Under the pieces are notes generated by a model, which was given only the letters and a program-made list of their open reading frames with translations, was not told the origin of the DNA and ran no database searches. From NCBI RefSeq assembly GCF_047663525.1, contig NC_092611.1, positions 9,585,001 to 9,649,000 on the forward strand: a stretch of DNA of 64,000 bases, written 5' to 3'. This DNA comes from Anas platyrhynchos. Lineage: Eukaryota > Chordata > Aves > Anseriformes > Anatidae. The position numbers and the translations under genes were made by a program. Shown piece after piece: positions 24,728 to 37,700 of the stretch (positions are counted from its first letter, which is position 1; each line of letters starts with the position of its first letter).

Positions 24728-27700
24728 CAACTGTCATTTTGACTGGAAGGAGTCTGTGCAGATCGCAGTGTGCTGTGCCTGGTGAAGGATAACTATAATT
24801 ACATATTAGAAGCCAGACTAACAAATGAATCTACAGCTCCAGAGGGTGGGGAACCACACAACTAAAAGCGACAAAGAATGTCAACACATAAATCAAACTG
24901 TTTCATGGTACTTGCAACAGAAATGCCAGGAGGCAGATTGCCAACTGAACTAAAATGTATTTTAACTCCCTCATGCGCATCATCGTGGTGTGTCTGATGA
25001 AGCCATTATCAGCATAAACACCTCGATAGAGATTTTCAAGGATTACAGCCTTGTCATTTGGGTTTCTAGCTGCCCTTGCCCTGTTTCATGAATAACTTCA
25101 AGCAAGGAGCTGGCTGGCACAGGTTAGATTTGAAATCCTGAAAACTGGTGTCAGATGTTAGTTGTACAAACGGCTTTGCACAACTCCAAGAAGTGAAACC
25201 AAGGCACAGCTGAAGAATCAGAGGCGTTTAGGCCTAAGTTGTTCAACGTTTCCAATACCAATAAATGGACGGGGATTTGCTGTCACATTTATACTTCTCT
25301 GAGTCTCCATGTTCTTCTGAAAGACTTCATGCTTTCAAATACAGGCTGGACAAAAGACAGGCATTTTCAACAGCAAAAAGAGAAGTGTTCTCTGTGAAAG
25401 AGGCACTTAGTTGCAAAAACTGCTTGCCAGGAAGGTAAAGGGAATACCTAGTATTTATTTAGCATGGGAAGGAGATTGGAGATGGAACTATACATACTCT
25501 GCAAACACAAGGACAAGAGCTCTTCAGCTCAGATAAAAATCATACGAGAAGCTCATTTCTCTTGTGTAGCAGCAGATTAAAATGCCCACCAGTTCTGGAT
25601 TCTAAACCAACAGAGGCAAAACTACAACCCTGCCTATAGCTCCTCCTCAGCTTCACTGAAAACTAGATTAAATGAAGAAAATAAGTCACTGTTTGGTAGA
25701 ACAAAGCCTTATTCAACATTTATTCTCAACTAGCATCCTAAAAATCTCCCCTACTGGCTTGAAACCAAGGCCCATATGAGGGTCATGTATTTACAACGCC
25801 ATTAGAGGCACTATTTGGTAGGACTGACATTGCAGGAGAAAGATGAGAGAGAAATGAAGTTCCTGCATGTCCTCCTCCTGCCCCAGCTCTACTGAGCACA
25901 CTTGCTGCTTTTCTACGTGCCACAAACGTCCTTCTCAGCACCACATTGTCATGGGTGGCACGGGACCACTGCAGTCTGGCTCCTCTGAGCAGGCTGCCGC
26001 CTTTGCACAGCGCCTGAAGAGCTGGCTCTGCATGAGGCAGGAGCTCTGCCGAGCACCCTCTTTGTATGAAGTGCACAGAAATAGCTGTCGTGGCCCTTTC
26101 TACCCCTGGTGTCGGAATAAAATATGCTCGTGTCATACCCAATGACCTTCAACAGGATCACGTTTAAATCATTCTGACACTAACCAAAAGATAGAGAACT
26201 TGGATGATGATAACCCAGTGGAATACTCGTGCCTTCTGCTCGTCAGATCGAGCTTCTGAATAGTGACTTGTTTTGAGACAGCCATGGAAAATTTATCTGC
26301 CCATCAAATGCTTTTGATATGCTGAAAGGCAAGATGTCAAACCACATGCAGCCAAACACGTTATCCATCTATTCAGGAGGAAAGATCCATCTACCTGGGT
26401 TCTTGCCATCACTGTTAGAGCCACCCCCTTCTCTCTCACCTGAACATTGATGATGCATATTCAGTTCCACTGTGAAATCCCATCCCTCCCTCTTTTTCTG
26501 AGAAACATTTTTCCAAACACTCACACAATACCAGATTATACTGAACTTCCTTTGGACACTGCTCTCTTCAGGTAGTCAAGTATATTTCAAAGATATTTTG
26601 TGAACAATCTGCAGTGCAACTTCATGTTGCACCTTGGGGAGGATGGGTTATTTTACCTCAGAGAAATGACCCTATCATGCCAGAAAACATCTGCAAACTG
26701 TACCCACAAAAATCATCAACAATTAGAGATGCACAATTCACAGGGTCTTGAAGGATACATTAGTTGTATAGACAAGGTGAACAGATAACTGTTCATTATC
26801 ATCAATGTTTTATTTGTACAGTGCTATTCCCGAATCAAAAACCTCCCCCCATAATTCACAGAGCATTTCCTTTTTTTCTGGAGAAAGCAACTTGATAAAC
26901 AGAACAATAAATTAGTGCCACCTAGTGGAGTTCAGAATGTTAACCTGGACCAGCTTTCAAATCCTACCTGTCTTTTACTGCGTCTGTAATTTATGACCTC
27001 TATAAATACCACAGTAAAATAAAAGCAGAAATAACAACAGGTCTTCCCTGCAGCACACACAGCTAACCAAATGTACCAGTGTAACATGCATTTAAGTCTT
27101 CCACAACTTCCAGGAATCTGCAGAAACAGCAGTTGAACCCTGACACGTGCCCTTACTTGATCAGCATCTCATCTTTCCAGCTACTGAACATGCAGCCAAA
27201 AGTTCTGCAATCTGAATATGGGCCAAAAGGAAAATCAACAGAAAAGTTCATCAGAATGGAAAAATAAATTGAAACAAAATAAAAAATCAATGTATAACTG
27301 CTTCCAGAAGCTTTGAAAATACAACGCATGGGGAGGTTTAACACAGTGATATCATTGCACCCTATTAAAAATTGACCATTCCTGTGTGATTGTGTAGTTC
27401 CCAGTTTTCATCCCTCTGCAAGGGCACCAAAATCATTTTTCTGACACAGTTAAGTAAGAACATGGAATTTCCACCGACTACCATTAACCCACCAGCCACT
27501 GAGTGATTTCAAGCAACATTTAGGTGAGATTCCCTACCAGTAGGCTGAGAACAATAAGCCTCACTGCAACACACATCTTGGTTAACACTTATGTGCAGAA
27601 CTGGTTTGAAACGTGTGTAAAAGATACCAATACCCCACATTCACAAAGCATACAGAATGCAAGGTGATCATCCTTACCCAGTGATCTTCACACAGGACAT

Positions 27701-29984
27701 GAAAGAAATACAAGGCAGAATAAAATCCAAAAGTACTCCAGGCACTTCGCCTCACTTTCTCTTAACAACTGCCTCTTAGAGAACAAATACCTCTCAGCAC
27801 ACTGTGTAATTCCTACAGCTAGCTGCACAAAAACACCCTGTAGCACAGAAATGCCATGACTCAAATGAGGAAAAATTAAGAGGGATACCGTAATGTATTC
27901 TTCCCATGTCTAACCTGATAATATAAAGCAGCAGCGTAATCCAAGTTACCCCCATTTCACAGCACCTGCTTCCAATTCCCATAATTGTAAACAAGAGAGA
28001 AGTGTGGAATTAAGTGCGCTCACCAGAGCATCCTGGAAGACAACATGCGCAGATCTCATGTGTAAAAACAGAAGGCAATTTCAAGGGCATTTGTCCAGCA
28101 CCCAAAGATGAATGTGTTTTTCTGTCTCATACCCAACCAACAGAACGCAGTCCAAACAAAACGGGAACACGTACCTCAATCTCAATCTGAAGATTGCCCT
28201 GTGTGGTAACGCATTGCCTGGCTTTTTGAGAAGCACTAAATATGATTATTTCACTTTCCATTGATACAACATCATCACACTTTATGTGATTATAAGCAGA
28301 AGTACATGTCTAACCATAATGCAGTGCTAATATGCCATCCTTTAAAAAGTAGGAGCTAATTAGTTGGCACTAAAAGTCATAAGTAAGGTTAAAAAATGAA
28401 AAATACAAAAATTACTAATTTCCTTGAGAAGAACCCATGCAAGCAGCCAGCCATTCCTTCTTGTTGGTGTAAGCTATGTATTCTTTTCTCACGCATCCAC
28501 ATTTCACTCATTTTGCAGAGGTACAGAAGGCTACAAACTGCACAGCAGGTACTTCAAAACAGCAAGCAGAATTACACATGGAATGCTAAGATTACAGTCT
28601 AGATGCTGAAAGCTAGAAAATACCCAAGAGTTGCAGAAAGAGGTTAATGTTTGTTACCGTTTCCACATAATTAGGGAGTGAATTGTACTTCCCATACGTA
28701 ACAATTATTACATTTTCTTTTGGATACTGTTGTATAGGCTTGCATTTGAACCAAGTATCCGTTCATGTCACAATTCTTCCCAATATTCAGATGTTCTAAT
28801 AAAACTACTGACTCTGAAAGAGCTTGCATTTACGTCATCACTTAGCTCAAATGGGGAAATCTTGTTAAGTTTATATCAAATATGTAAATGCAAATACTTT
28901 AAAATGCTTCTGGATCTGACACACTGTCAGGCAGAGATATTTTTAGTTCTAATCCATTTAAAGTGCTAAATTCCACAGGAATAAGCAGCATTGCTTTCAC
29001 TCACCACTTCAGCTGAATTCACTGCAGTCTTTGAGGAGGAAGAGATAAGATAAAACCATCCACCTGATGGGAAAATATCTTACTTTTTTCTTTTTTTTTT
29101 AAATAATGTTTGCAGGTACTTCTGTATGTCCCAATAAACAATAAACCAACTGCACTCATACACAAGGCATTACAAAAACACATGAACTATGCCGGGTCTT
29201 AACACGCAAAATAATTTAGTGTGGAATTTGCTACTTGTATCTCAAGTTTTATTTGCATGTACTGATCGAGCTTCATGAGAAGCACTACCACAAATAAACA
29301 AAACCTCAGGAGTAAGGTCCTAGTTCTTCTCTAAACCTGATGCTGTGACTGTAGCTACAAAGACACAAGACAGAATCTTAAGTTCACGGATAACAACAAC
29401 CAAAACAGAAAATAAAGGTGTATTTTTTAAAAAAGTTAACCAAACCAAAACACTTCAGTATGCTGCAAATTGTCTTCTGGCAGAGAGACCAAATGAAAGA
29501 ATATGGGATGTGACAGGTGTTAGTTTGGTTAATGAATTACTTGATGATGTTCAGATTTGTGAAGAGGAAGATTATCATTCCTACAGCAGAACAGAACGTG
29601 TGAAATACCACAAAATGTTGGCAGCCTAAGTATTTTCATTACTTACACTGCTACCATCTAGTATTTCTGAGTAGGAAAAGATCATTATATAAATCAATGC
29701 CCTCTACTTCTTCCTGAGAATCCACAGCAAATCATTATTGCACACAGCAGGCCCAGTGAATTGTAGTGTGCGCAGTTAAGGCACGTTTGGTGTGGAAAAA
29801 ATGCTTCTTCATTAGGCTATTTTTACCTCCCTTTCCATTGAAGAAAAATCTCTGTTTTTTCAGCAGGTGTAGAAAAGATCACCTCAACGCACTGCAGCTC
29901 ACAGGAATGTCCACGTAGGGGAAATGCAGTCCTTGGCCAGCCGGCAGGTTTACATGCCCTTACTAGTGTTGTAACTTCTGCTTA

Positions 29985-30058
29985 GCCCTGAAGTAGTTGG
30001 GCCGTTGGACTCAGTGATCTTTGTAGGACCCTTCCAACTGAACTGGTTTATTCTATTT
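29985..30058 (+). mobile_element. CR1 LINE fragment, 3' end
   Basis: The words GTTGGACTCAGTGATCTTTG and GACCCTTCCAACTGAAC, followed by TTTATTCTATTTT, match the 3' terminal part of avian CR1, which ends in ATTCTATG-type 8-base repeats. The 5' limit is uncertain and the copy is severely 5'-truncated, the usual fate of CR1. It is inserted antisense to NCAM1. CR1 is a non-LTR retrotransposon; this piece has no coding capacity. Confidence 0.85.
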
Positions 30059-32462
30059 TCAATGATTAGACAAAGTGACTTTTATTCTATTAAACAGGAA
30101 CGTGTCACTATATATCCTTACTGTGCAATTCATGGTAATCTGAAGCAAAGAATGGCAGCCTTTTCCTAGCTATAAATACAAGCAAACAGAGCAGTTTGTA
30201 GCATTCTTTGCAGTACTTTTTCCATAGAGCACAAACTACTCTAAATTTGCTTGTAGTAATTAAGTATTTTATTAAATACTCATTTTGGAGGAAAATGAGA
30301 AAAATGATAGAGCTAACCAGCAAAAGGGAATCTGCAAAAAGCAATGGCAAAGCATGGGAGTGAATCCATATTAAATTAAATCTCTACTCCATATGCCAAA
30401 CCTCTTCTTAGAGGTCAATGAGTTTTCTTAAGCACAACTCAGCTTACAGACCAAGGCTGAAAAATCCTGCTAGTGACAACAGGAAGAAAAACTGAACAGG
30501 ATTCGTGTCTCTCCGTAAAATTCAGTAACGTTATAGATTTTCCCCTTACAATGACTTCCTTAGTATCCACTCGATCTCGCGAACTAAGTGTCTGTAAGAA
30601 ATACACATACACATTTGTAACAGTATTCCACGATGACTGTTTTCCTCTAACAAACACCAAACCGCCAGGGAGTACATAATAGATGCTGAACACCTTCACG
30701 TCACATCCCACAGATCACAAACAGATTAAACTCCAAAAGGATTTGGGGAATTGTGCAGTAATTCTTTATGTCTGTTCACAATCCCTAAAAGCATGTTATA
30801 CTTCTAAGAGATTATCTTTTGAAAACACCACAATTGAAATATGTTTACAGTAGTCTGTTCTTTTGAATTTTGCAGGCTTATAATAATTTAATAAGTTACT
30901 TGGACAAGCAGCTGTTGATTATATTTTCTAAAATGGTATACACAAGTGTCTGATGACTGTTTCTCCCAGTATTAACATATTCAAAAACAGAAAATCAAGT
31001 TCTTGAAAAATCATAATTAGCCAATACTGTCAGCATGCATTTTGCATTCTAGATCATGAACTGCACAAAATGAATGTTTTAAGCACATTGATAAGTGCTA
31101 TTTCAACACCCAGCAACAGAGAAAGATTTTAAATGGATTATTTAAAAAGCTTTCAAAGTACACAGAGGTTGACTGTATAAACGCGTTGTTTTATCATAAC
31201 AATGCCACACCTTGCACAACCATCCAGTAACTCTAAATTCATTCTAATTAAAAGATACCACAGATGAAAGTAGCATTAAGGTTAGTTGTATATATTATTT
31301 GCTGCTACACTTAACCCGCGAACGCTGCAAGTGCTAAGTGCTGTATCTAAAGAAAATAAATGAACAAAGCAATGGAAAGCTATCACCTGGGGTTTTTTGT
31401 TTTTCTTCTAACTATAGCTGAGGTAACGGCAACACAATACAAGCAAAACTTTTGATTACATACGTCACAAAAATCTTTCCATCTCTATCTTGGAATCTCT
31501 GTGCTTGTGCATGCACACCATAAATCTGTCCTTCTCACTAAAGTACAAAAGCTGTGAAAGCAAATCAGAGAAGTGTTCTTCCTGTCTTCTTGCTGTAATA
31601 GCATTAGCAAACTGACGCTTAAATCCTCATGGTCACAAAAACAATTAAGAAGCAAAACAACAACAAAAAACAACCATCTGTTCAGCTAAAAAGATCATTT
31701 TGTATTACAGAAGGCAGCAAAACCACCCAAAACTCCATTCTTGCAATTAATTTCTGGAAAGATTTTTACAGATAAAGCAACTTGACCCCAGCCAGAATAC
31801 CAACACGAGATTTCTCTCCTGTCTTTACTTCAGAGGAGAACTGTTTCTAAACCTCCCCTGGTTTACACTACTTCATTCAGCACCTTGTCAATGCCATTAA
31901 AAGAAAACTACCTGGTATTTTTCCAGCTAAACAAAATTAATTTCAGTGTAAGAAAATATGCCCAAGTAGTTCATAATTCAAGGATAAGCAAAAGAAAGGA
32001 GACACCAAAGATTTCAGCAACAGTAGAGCTCAATATTATTGATTAAACACAAGCACATGATAACATCTTTGGATCTGGAAAGTAGAGCAATTATATTAGT
32101 TAGCCCAGCTACAATTTGTCCCTTCAACAGATGTCTGTATTTCCTCATTGCCATCAGCATAAACATCAGCAACACAGGAATTGATTTCAATTCACCTGTA
32201 CTTCAAAAGCAGAGGCTGTTGATGATACTCCTCATAACCACCACAATCACAGACTCAATTGGCACACCAATGTTCTTACTCATTGTGCAGCAGCTCCTTT
32301 CAAAATCGAGTTCCCACTGCAGTGGAAAAGATGTGTATTTATGTACACCACGTTTTATCTGTACATCTTCCCATTTAGGATACCAAGCGAAACAGTCTGA
32401 GGACTATCACTCAGTGAAACATCTCCAGCATGTCTCTTCAGACACACAGTTTCATTTGTAGG
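30058..32462. other. Intronic sequence between two CR1 fragments, no supported gene
   Basis: AT-rich, CpG-poor sequence. A 140-codon plus-strand frame occupies 32,039-32,461 and stops at the edge of the next CR1. It has no recognisable domain and I treat it as chance. No other repeat is recognised. Confidence 0.5.
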
Positions 32463-32548
32463 TAGTCTGTGGAGCCAGAAGTTGGACTCAATCTTTGTGG
32501 GTCCCTACCAATTCCAGATGTTCTCTGATTCTACAATTCTACCATCCC
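32462..32548 (+). mobile_element. CR1 LINE fragment, 3' end
   Basis: GAAGTTGGACTCAATCTTTG and GGTCCCTACCAATTCCAGATG, followed by CTGATTCTACAATTCTACC, are a diverged version of the CR1 3' end, including two degenerate copies of the terminal ATTCTAYR octamer. Strongly 5'-truncated and in the same orientation as the copy at 30.0 kb (antisense to NCAM1). Confidence 0.85.
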
Positions 32549-34205
32549 CAAGTTCAAGTTTCAAAATCTCAAACTAAAAATGGTGCATGTGTGTGCTTTT
32601 GTTTTGGCTTGCTCTTACTGTTTTGGTTTGTTTTTTGAGACTGCCAGACCTATCTTCCCTGCTTAAATGAGGACATCTAACACAAAAGAAAAGCTCACCT
32701 TCCCTAAATTTGCAGCCAGAAGACAAAAAGTGCAAAGCGAACAAGACTCATTAATGTGTCACCCCACTTTCCTCCACAGTAACAGCTGCGGTAGTGTAAA
32801 ACCACATTACCAACGGAGTAGACAAGCCCTAAGAAATCTTGTTACACCAAAACATGCAACCTGAAGATGACCCCCGTCCTCACATCTCCCACTTATTTTC
32901 CAAAGGTCTCAGAGGCCTGGTGTTTAGGTCACTGTATTCATAAAAGGAAGGCACTAAATGTTTTACTAGTATTTTAATTTAAATCCTAATGGTCTGAAAA
33001 TGCAAGGAGTACTTACAGATTTAAAGGAGAGGATCTTGCATCCTGTAGATTACATCATACGACGATGAGTCACTCCCCTCTTAACCCTACCCCCAGTGCT
33101 CAGCCTCCTTACAAGCCAGGACTGCTCCACATGAAACGCGATGACCAAATGGGACTGTTCTTCCACAAAACACTGCACTAATTCTCCTGCATTCAGTCTT
33201 TCCACTTGAATGGAATAAAAACCCTTTTCAGAACAACAATTCCAGTTCCCCCCCCTCCCTTTTTTTTTTCTCAGGCACACTATGGGACTCCTCAGTGCAT
33301 GCACAATGCAAATAAGGCAAACTTCCTTTGAAAGAGTGATTAATATGCAAAGACAGCCTGCTTTTTAGTGGGATGTGAAGAACCACCAACAAGCATTTCC
33401 AAATTCCGAGGTTTCTTCAATTATTTCCTCTGTTTATTTTAAACATCAGATTATGCAATAATACCACACATTAAGACCAATTTGCCAATATTATGTAAAC
33501 AATACCAAACTGACTGCTCATCTTTTGTATCATATTTAAATGCAGCCTTGGATATACTAGCTAGGGAGGCATCAAAAAAAGTAGGATTTAAATTTGACTG
33601 CATCCTATGTCTCAGTCTTCTTGTTAAAAAGATCTCATTTATAAATCCAGTGTAAATAGTTGCACCTTTTTTTTGTAAAGAAATGTGCACGTATTTGTTA
33701 AAATAAAGCAAGAAAATTTTACAAAACTAATTTCTGTCCCAATATATTACAATTCCAGTAACTTTTCAAAACATTTTTTCCAGGAGCCATCTGAAAAGCC
33801 CATTCAGAGTTGAAGACACCAATTTTCTATTTCCATTGGTTAAAATTTTCATCACAATTTTTCATCACTTAGCAGCAGCTCAACTACATCACCTCTGCAC
33901 AACTCAGCCTGGAATCTCCTACAGCAAGAACCCTGCACCTCAAGTGCCAATACAGCATACAAAATCAGGTCAAAAGGCAGTCTAAACACATTAAGTATCC
34001 CATTTCTTATTCTTGCCCTTCACTTCACACACTTCCCAATCATTTTGCCCAGCTTTAAACACTCCCTTCCCCCTCTTTGGAAAGGCATTTCAAGTTAGTG
34101 AGCGTTGTAAACTATTATTAAAGTAACCAATAATTAACGTTCCTGTTTACCTTAAAGATTTCAACGTTGATAGGTATCAGTAATACGAACAACAAAAAAT
34201 CAAAG
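32548..34205. other. Intronic sequence with no supported gene
   Basis: AT-rich sequence with a short C-then-T run at about 33,249-33,270. No recognisable exon, repeat or regulatory element. Confidence 0.55.
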
Positions 34206-34214
34206 TAGATTAAA

Positions 34215-34745
34215 TCTTTCAACAAGTACCTCCTGCATCCCTTTTACAGCAGTACCTGCATGAAAACCACAGAGCCGCTGGGCTGGGGGGGCTCTGGGCC
34301 AAGGCCCGAGCAGGCAGAGGCAGCCAGAGCCCCAGCAGGTTGCCCAGGACTGGGTGCAGCTGGGTGCTGGTGCTACAACAGAGGCTCCCCAACCTCTCTG
34401 GGCAGCCTGTCCCAGGGTGCAGACACCATGCTGGGTCCCGTTGGGTTTCTTGTGGGGATGCAGGATGTCATGTCGGAACAATCTCTGCTCCATGATTCCT
34501 GTCCTGCCGCTGGGCATCATTGAGAAAAGCCTGCCTTCCTTCTTCCCTCCCTCCCATCAGGTATTTACACTCATTCAGATCCACAGATTCTTCTCCTAGC
34601 CTTCTCAGCCTCTCCTTGCACAGAAAACGTTCCAGTCCCCTCACTGGACTCTCCCCAGGAAGCCCGTATCTGTTTGCTGCTGGGGAGCCCAAACTGGGCA
34701 CAGCACTCCAAATGTGTCCTCACCAGTGCTAGGCTCTATAGGCAG
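34215..34745 (-). mobile_element. CR1 LINE fragment, longest copy in the window
   Basis: Read on the plus strand this is antisense CR1. It contains CCCCAACCTCTCTGGGCAGC and CTGTCCCAG, then CTTCTCAGCCTCTCCTTGCAC, and finally GGGGAGCCCAAACTGGGCAC with AGCACTCCAAATGTGTCCTC. These correspond, in order, to blocks of the CR1 3' untranslated and ORF2 C-terminal region read backwards. About 530 bases survive, and old substitutions and indels leave no coding capacity. The 3' octamer end (left side) is not clearly preserved. It lies in the same orientation as NCAM1, opposite to the other CR1 copies here. Confidence 0.85.
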
Positions 34746-37700
34746 ATTTTAAGGAATCACCAGACCTTCAGACTTTTAAAAGCAATTAAAATTGAATACT
34801 GAGAACTCTCTCTCTTCATTGACAACGATCCATTTGTTCTAAAGGTCTCAAGAGTAGACTGTAAAGAGAACAAAATAATTTAGATTCAAGAAATTATGAG
34901 ACTGATGACTCTGGAACACTTAAGACACTGAAGAGTTTCCTTATGCGTGTTCTGTCCTAGCAAACAATAAGATGAGAAGGTGATGGATATTTAACTCAGG
35001 ATTACAGGACTATCAGGAGGTAATCAGGACTACATTCACTCATTGCAAGTAACTCTCTCCCAAGGCTTTACTACTTCTGCATTTTGAAACCTCACATGGC
35101 ACTTTGCCCATTGCCCTCTCAAAATATTCCCCAGAGCCCTGGTTCCCAGAGCAGGGAGCAGACGATACAGCTTCTGAAACATCTATTCCTTGGTCTACGA
35201 AACAAATCTCAAATATGTTCTGTTCAGAATTCAAGTGCCTTTTCCAATTTTTCCCTCGCATCCTTCTACCACGTTTGTACTAAATCAAGCAACTCCCAGT
35301 TTTCACAACACATCCCGCGGATCTCTACAGCTGTCTTGCCATAAGACATGGGATGGAAATAACTGGAGGATCAACCACAACACGTATCACGTTACTGTCT
35401 CTAGACTAAACTTAATTTTCTTGCATCAGATTTACCGGCACAGGACTCCATCCGGGCTGTTATGAATTGCTGGCGGAAATAGCCGTAGGGTCAGCTTCTG
35501 TCATCCCCTGGTTTTGGGTCCCTCGGGGGCCTGACTTCAGGCCAAATGAGGGCACATTTGCTACAGATTTCTGGGGGCAGATGTATCCCCTACAGACCTT
35601 CAGTACCTCAGGAATCTGGACAGGGAAGAAACACAGAACCTGTCCTGCAGAAAAGCTGAACTATCATGGGCTTATGTGGAACACTGGAACATTTCTCTCT
35701 CCCATTTCTAAATCCGAGGTCTAATTTGGAATATCCTGTAGGAAGTCGAGGCACATTCATCTTCAGGAGCAAACACCTTGTTTCTTCAAATGTAGCAGGA
35801 CTGCCTTCCTTCTGATGCAAGTCACAGTTGACTTACAAATCTCAATGGCAAGCTTCCTAAGTATCCATACCAACTATTCACTTTTTCAGCGTGATGGCTT
35901 AAGAATTTGGGCAACTCATCCAGCTCAGAAGTACAGTACTATGTGAATATTCCTCACGGTTCCTTCCTTGGTGTAGCTACTGAGGCATGGTTTCATGACA
36001 CCCCTCTTCTTGTTGGAGAAGGATGGCTGCTTAGGAAGCTGAATGACGTGTTACTGCAAAGATGATCATTCCAATGCCTGCTGTGTGTTCATTTCATTTG
36101 CTCCTATCTCAGGGTCTACAACAACTACGTATTTTCAAACCCCATAACATAAGTCATTCTTGAAAGCAACCTACAGACGTTCCACTCTATCTGCTTCCAA
36201 AAAGCGCTCCTACAACCTAGAATTTGACTCACTCCACTTTCCAAAACAGTCTGGCAGAGCTCAGCATTTCCTCAAAACACGTGTTGGCGGTCACCAGCTA
36301 CAAGAATGAAGCTCAGAATCTCCCGACACCACCATGCAGAGGAAGGAGCTCCATCACTGCATCCAAAGCCACTTTCATCCCCAGATTTGCCTCCACACTG
36401 CAAATAAAAACATCCCTACCATGCAGAAAGCGAACTATCTGTGGACCAAACTTGGCAAATTACAACTCTGCTATTCTAAATCAATTTGCACGTGCTTAAT
36501 TGGGCAAAACCTTCCATTAAGAGCTATTCCAAAAAAAAAAAAAAGCTTTTCCATCAGCAGCTGCCTAAAGATCTGAAGTTACCAGGACTAAGGCCACCAG
36601 ATTTCTCTGTCCAAACCATAGTTTCTCAGAAGAATCTTTCATATGGATAAATCATGTGATAAAACAAAAGCAATCTCAGATGAGAAGGCCAAAACCAAAC
36701 CTGTCGGCTAGTTTGGGTCATTTTCAAACACATCATCATCTCCCCTGTGCACCCCAACACGTTTTGACACATGCTTTTCTTTCATCTCTCCTTGGAAGGT
36801 CCCGAAGCCACAGGTGTGACTCACTGTGGATAGCAATTACCTGCTGTCTCATCTTTCTCTTATACAGATACAATGAAAACCATCAGATTTGAACCGTAAG
36901 TGAAAAAAAAGTATTCTAACCTGTAGCTTTCTATCTGTTCCACTTCCTTTTGGGGCCTGTACTGTACACTTAACCCCACAAAGCACATCTCATTCCAGCA
37001 CTTAGCAGGAGCTCAGACACACGAGGCCAGGGTATTGGGAAGACCCCAACAGCCCCGTGTGGCTGGGGGGAACTTCAAAAGAACACGCTCCGAATGAGCA
37101 GCTGCACTGGGAAGCTGCATTTCAACCCCATGAACTGAAAGGGCATAATGGCACTGCCCCAGCCCACCTCATTTACATCCCTTTGCATGAGCCAGGGCTT
37201 TAAACTTCGGTGATGTGTTTTCCTAAACAAAAGAAGCCAGAGCCAGCATAGGTCTGACCTTCAAATTTGCTTCTGTGATTTTCATGTCTAACAAAAGTCT
37301 GTTCAGCGGCTCTTTTTTCCCCCTTGAGAACTGGAGAACACGGATGAAAACCAACACACCCAGCCCCATGGAAACATGTGCAGGACAGCGCTCAGAACAG
37401 TGGAGGTGCCTGGGAGCTGTGGACACACCCGCAGCCAGGTGCCTCCCCGACCTCCTCCCCGTTACAGAACGCCAGTGCAGAAAGACAGAAGACGCAGTTT
37501 TGTCCCAGCTGTTTTCAAGCTTTCATATTTACAATTGAGTTCTGCTACTTAATCCATCCCACTTTGCAGATCTTTGTGAAGATATAAAATGAGGAAAACA
37601 AAGACACCATTTTTCACTTCACCTCAAAAATGCTGTAATGGACCTGACGGCTCCCTGGGTAAAAGCTGTGGTACACGCTTCCAAAGGACACAGCTTCTCC

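Larger units (their letters stand above)
17070..29985. other. Intronic sequence with no supported gene
   Basis: Mostly AT-rich, CpG-poor sequence. Local features are an (AT)n microsatellite at 20,060-20,091, an A-rich run near 24,709-24,726 and a CpG-richer patch at 19,040-19,330 with a protein-like frame on the minus strand (see the separate entry). Texture near 22,920-23,050 and 28,210-28,340 is homeobox-motif-rich but not distinctive. No CR1 or LTR fragment is recognised. Confidence 0.5.

Noticed and set aside
32039..32461. 140-codon plus-strand frame ending at a CR1 edge
   Set aside because: No domain or codon bias; the coincidence with the CR1 boundary appears fortuitous, since the truncated CR1 has no upstream coding part here.
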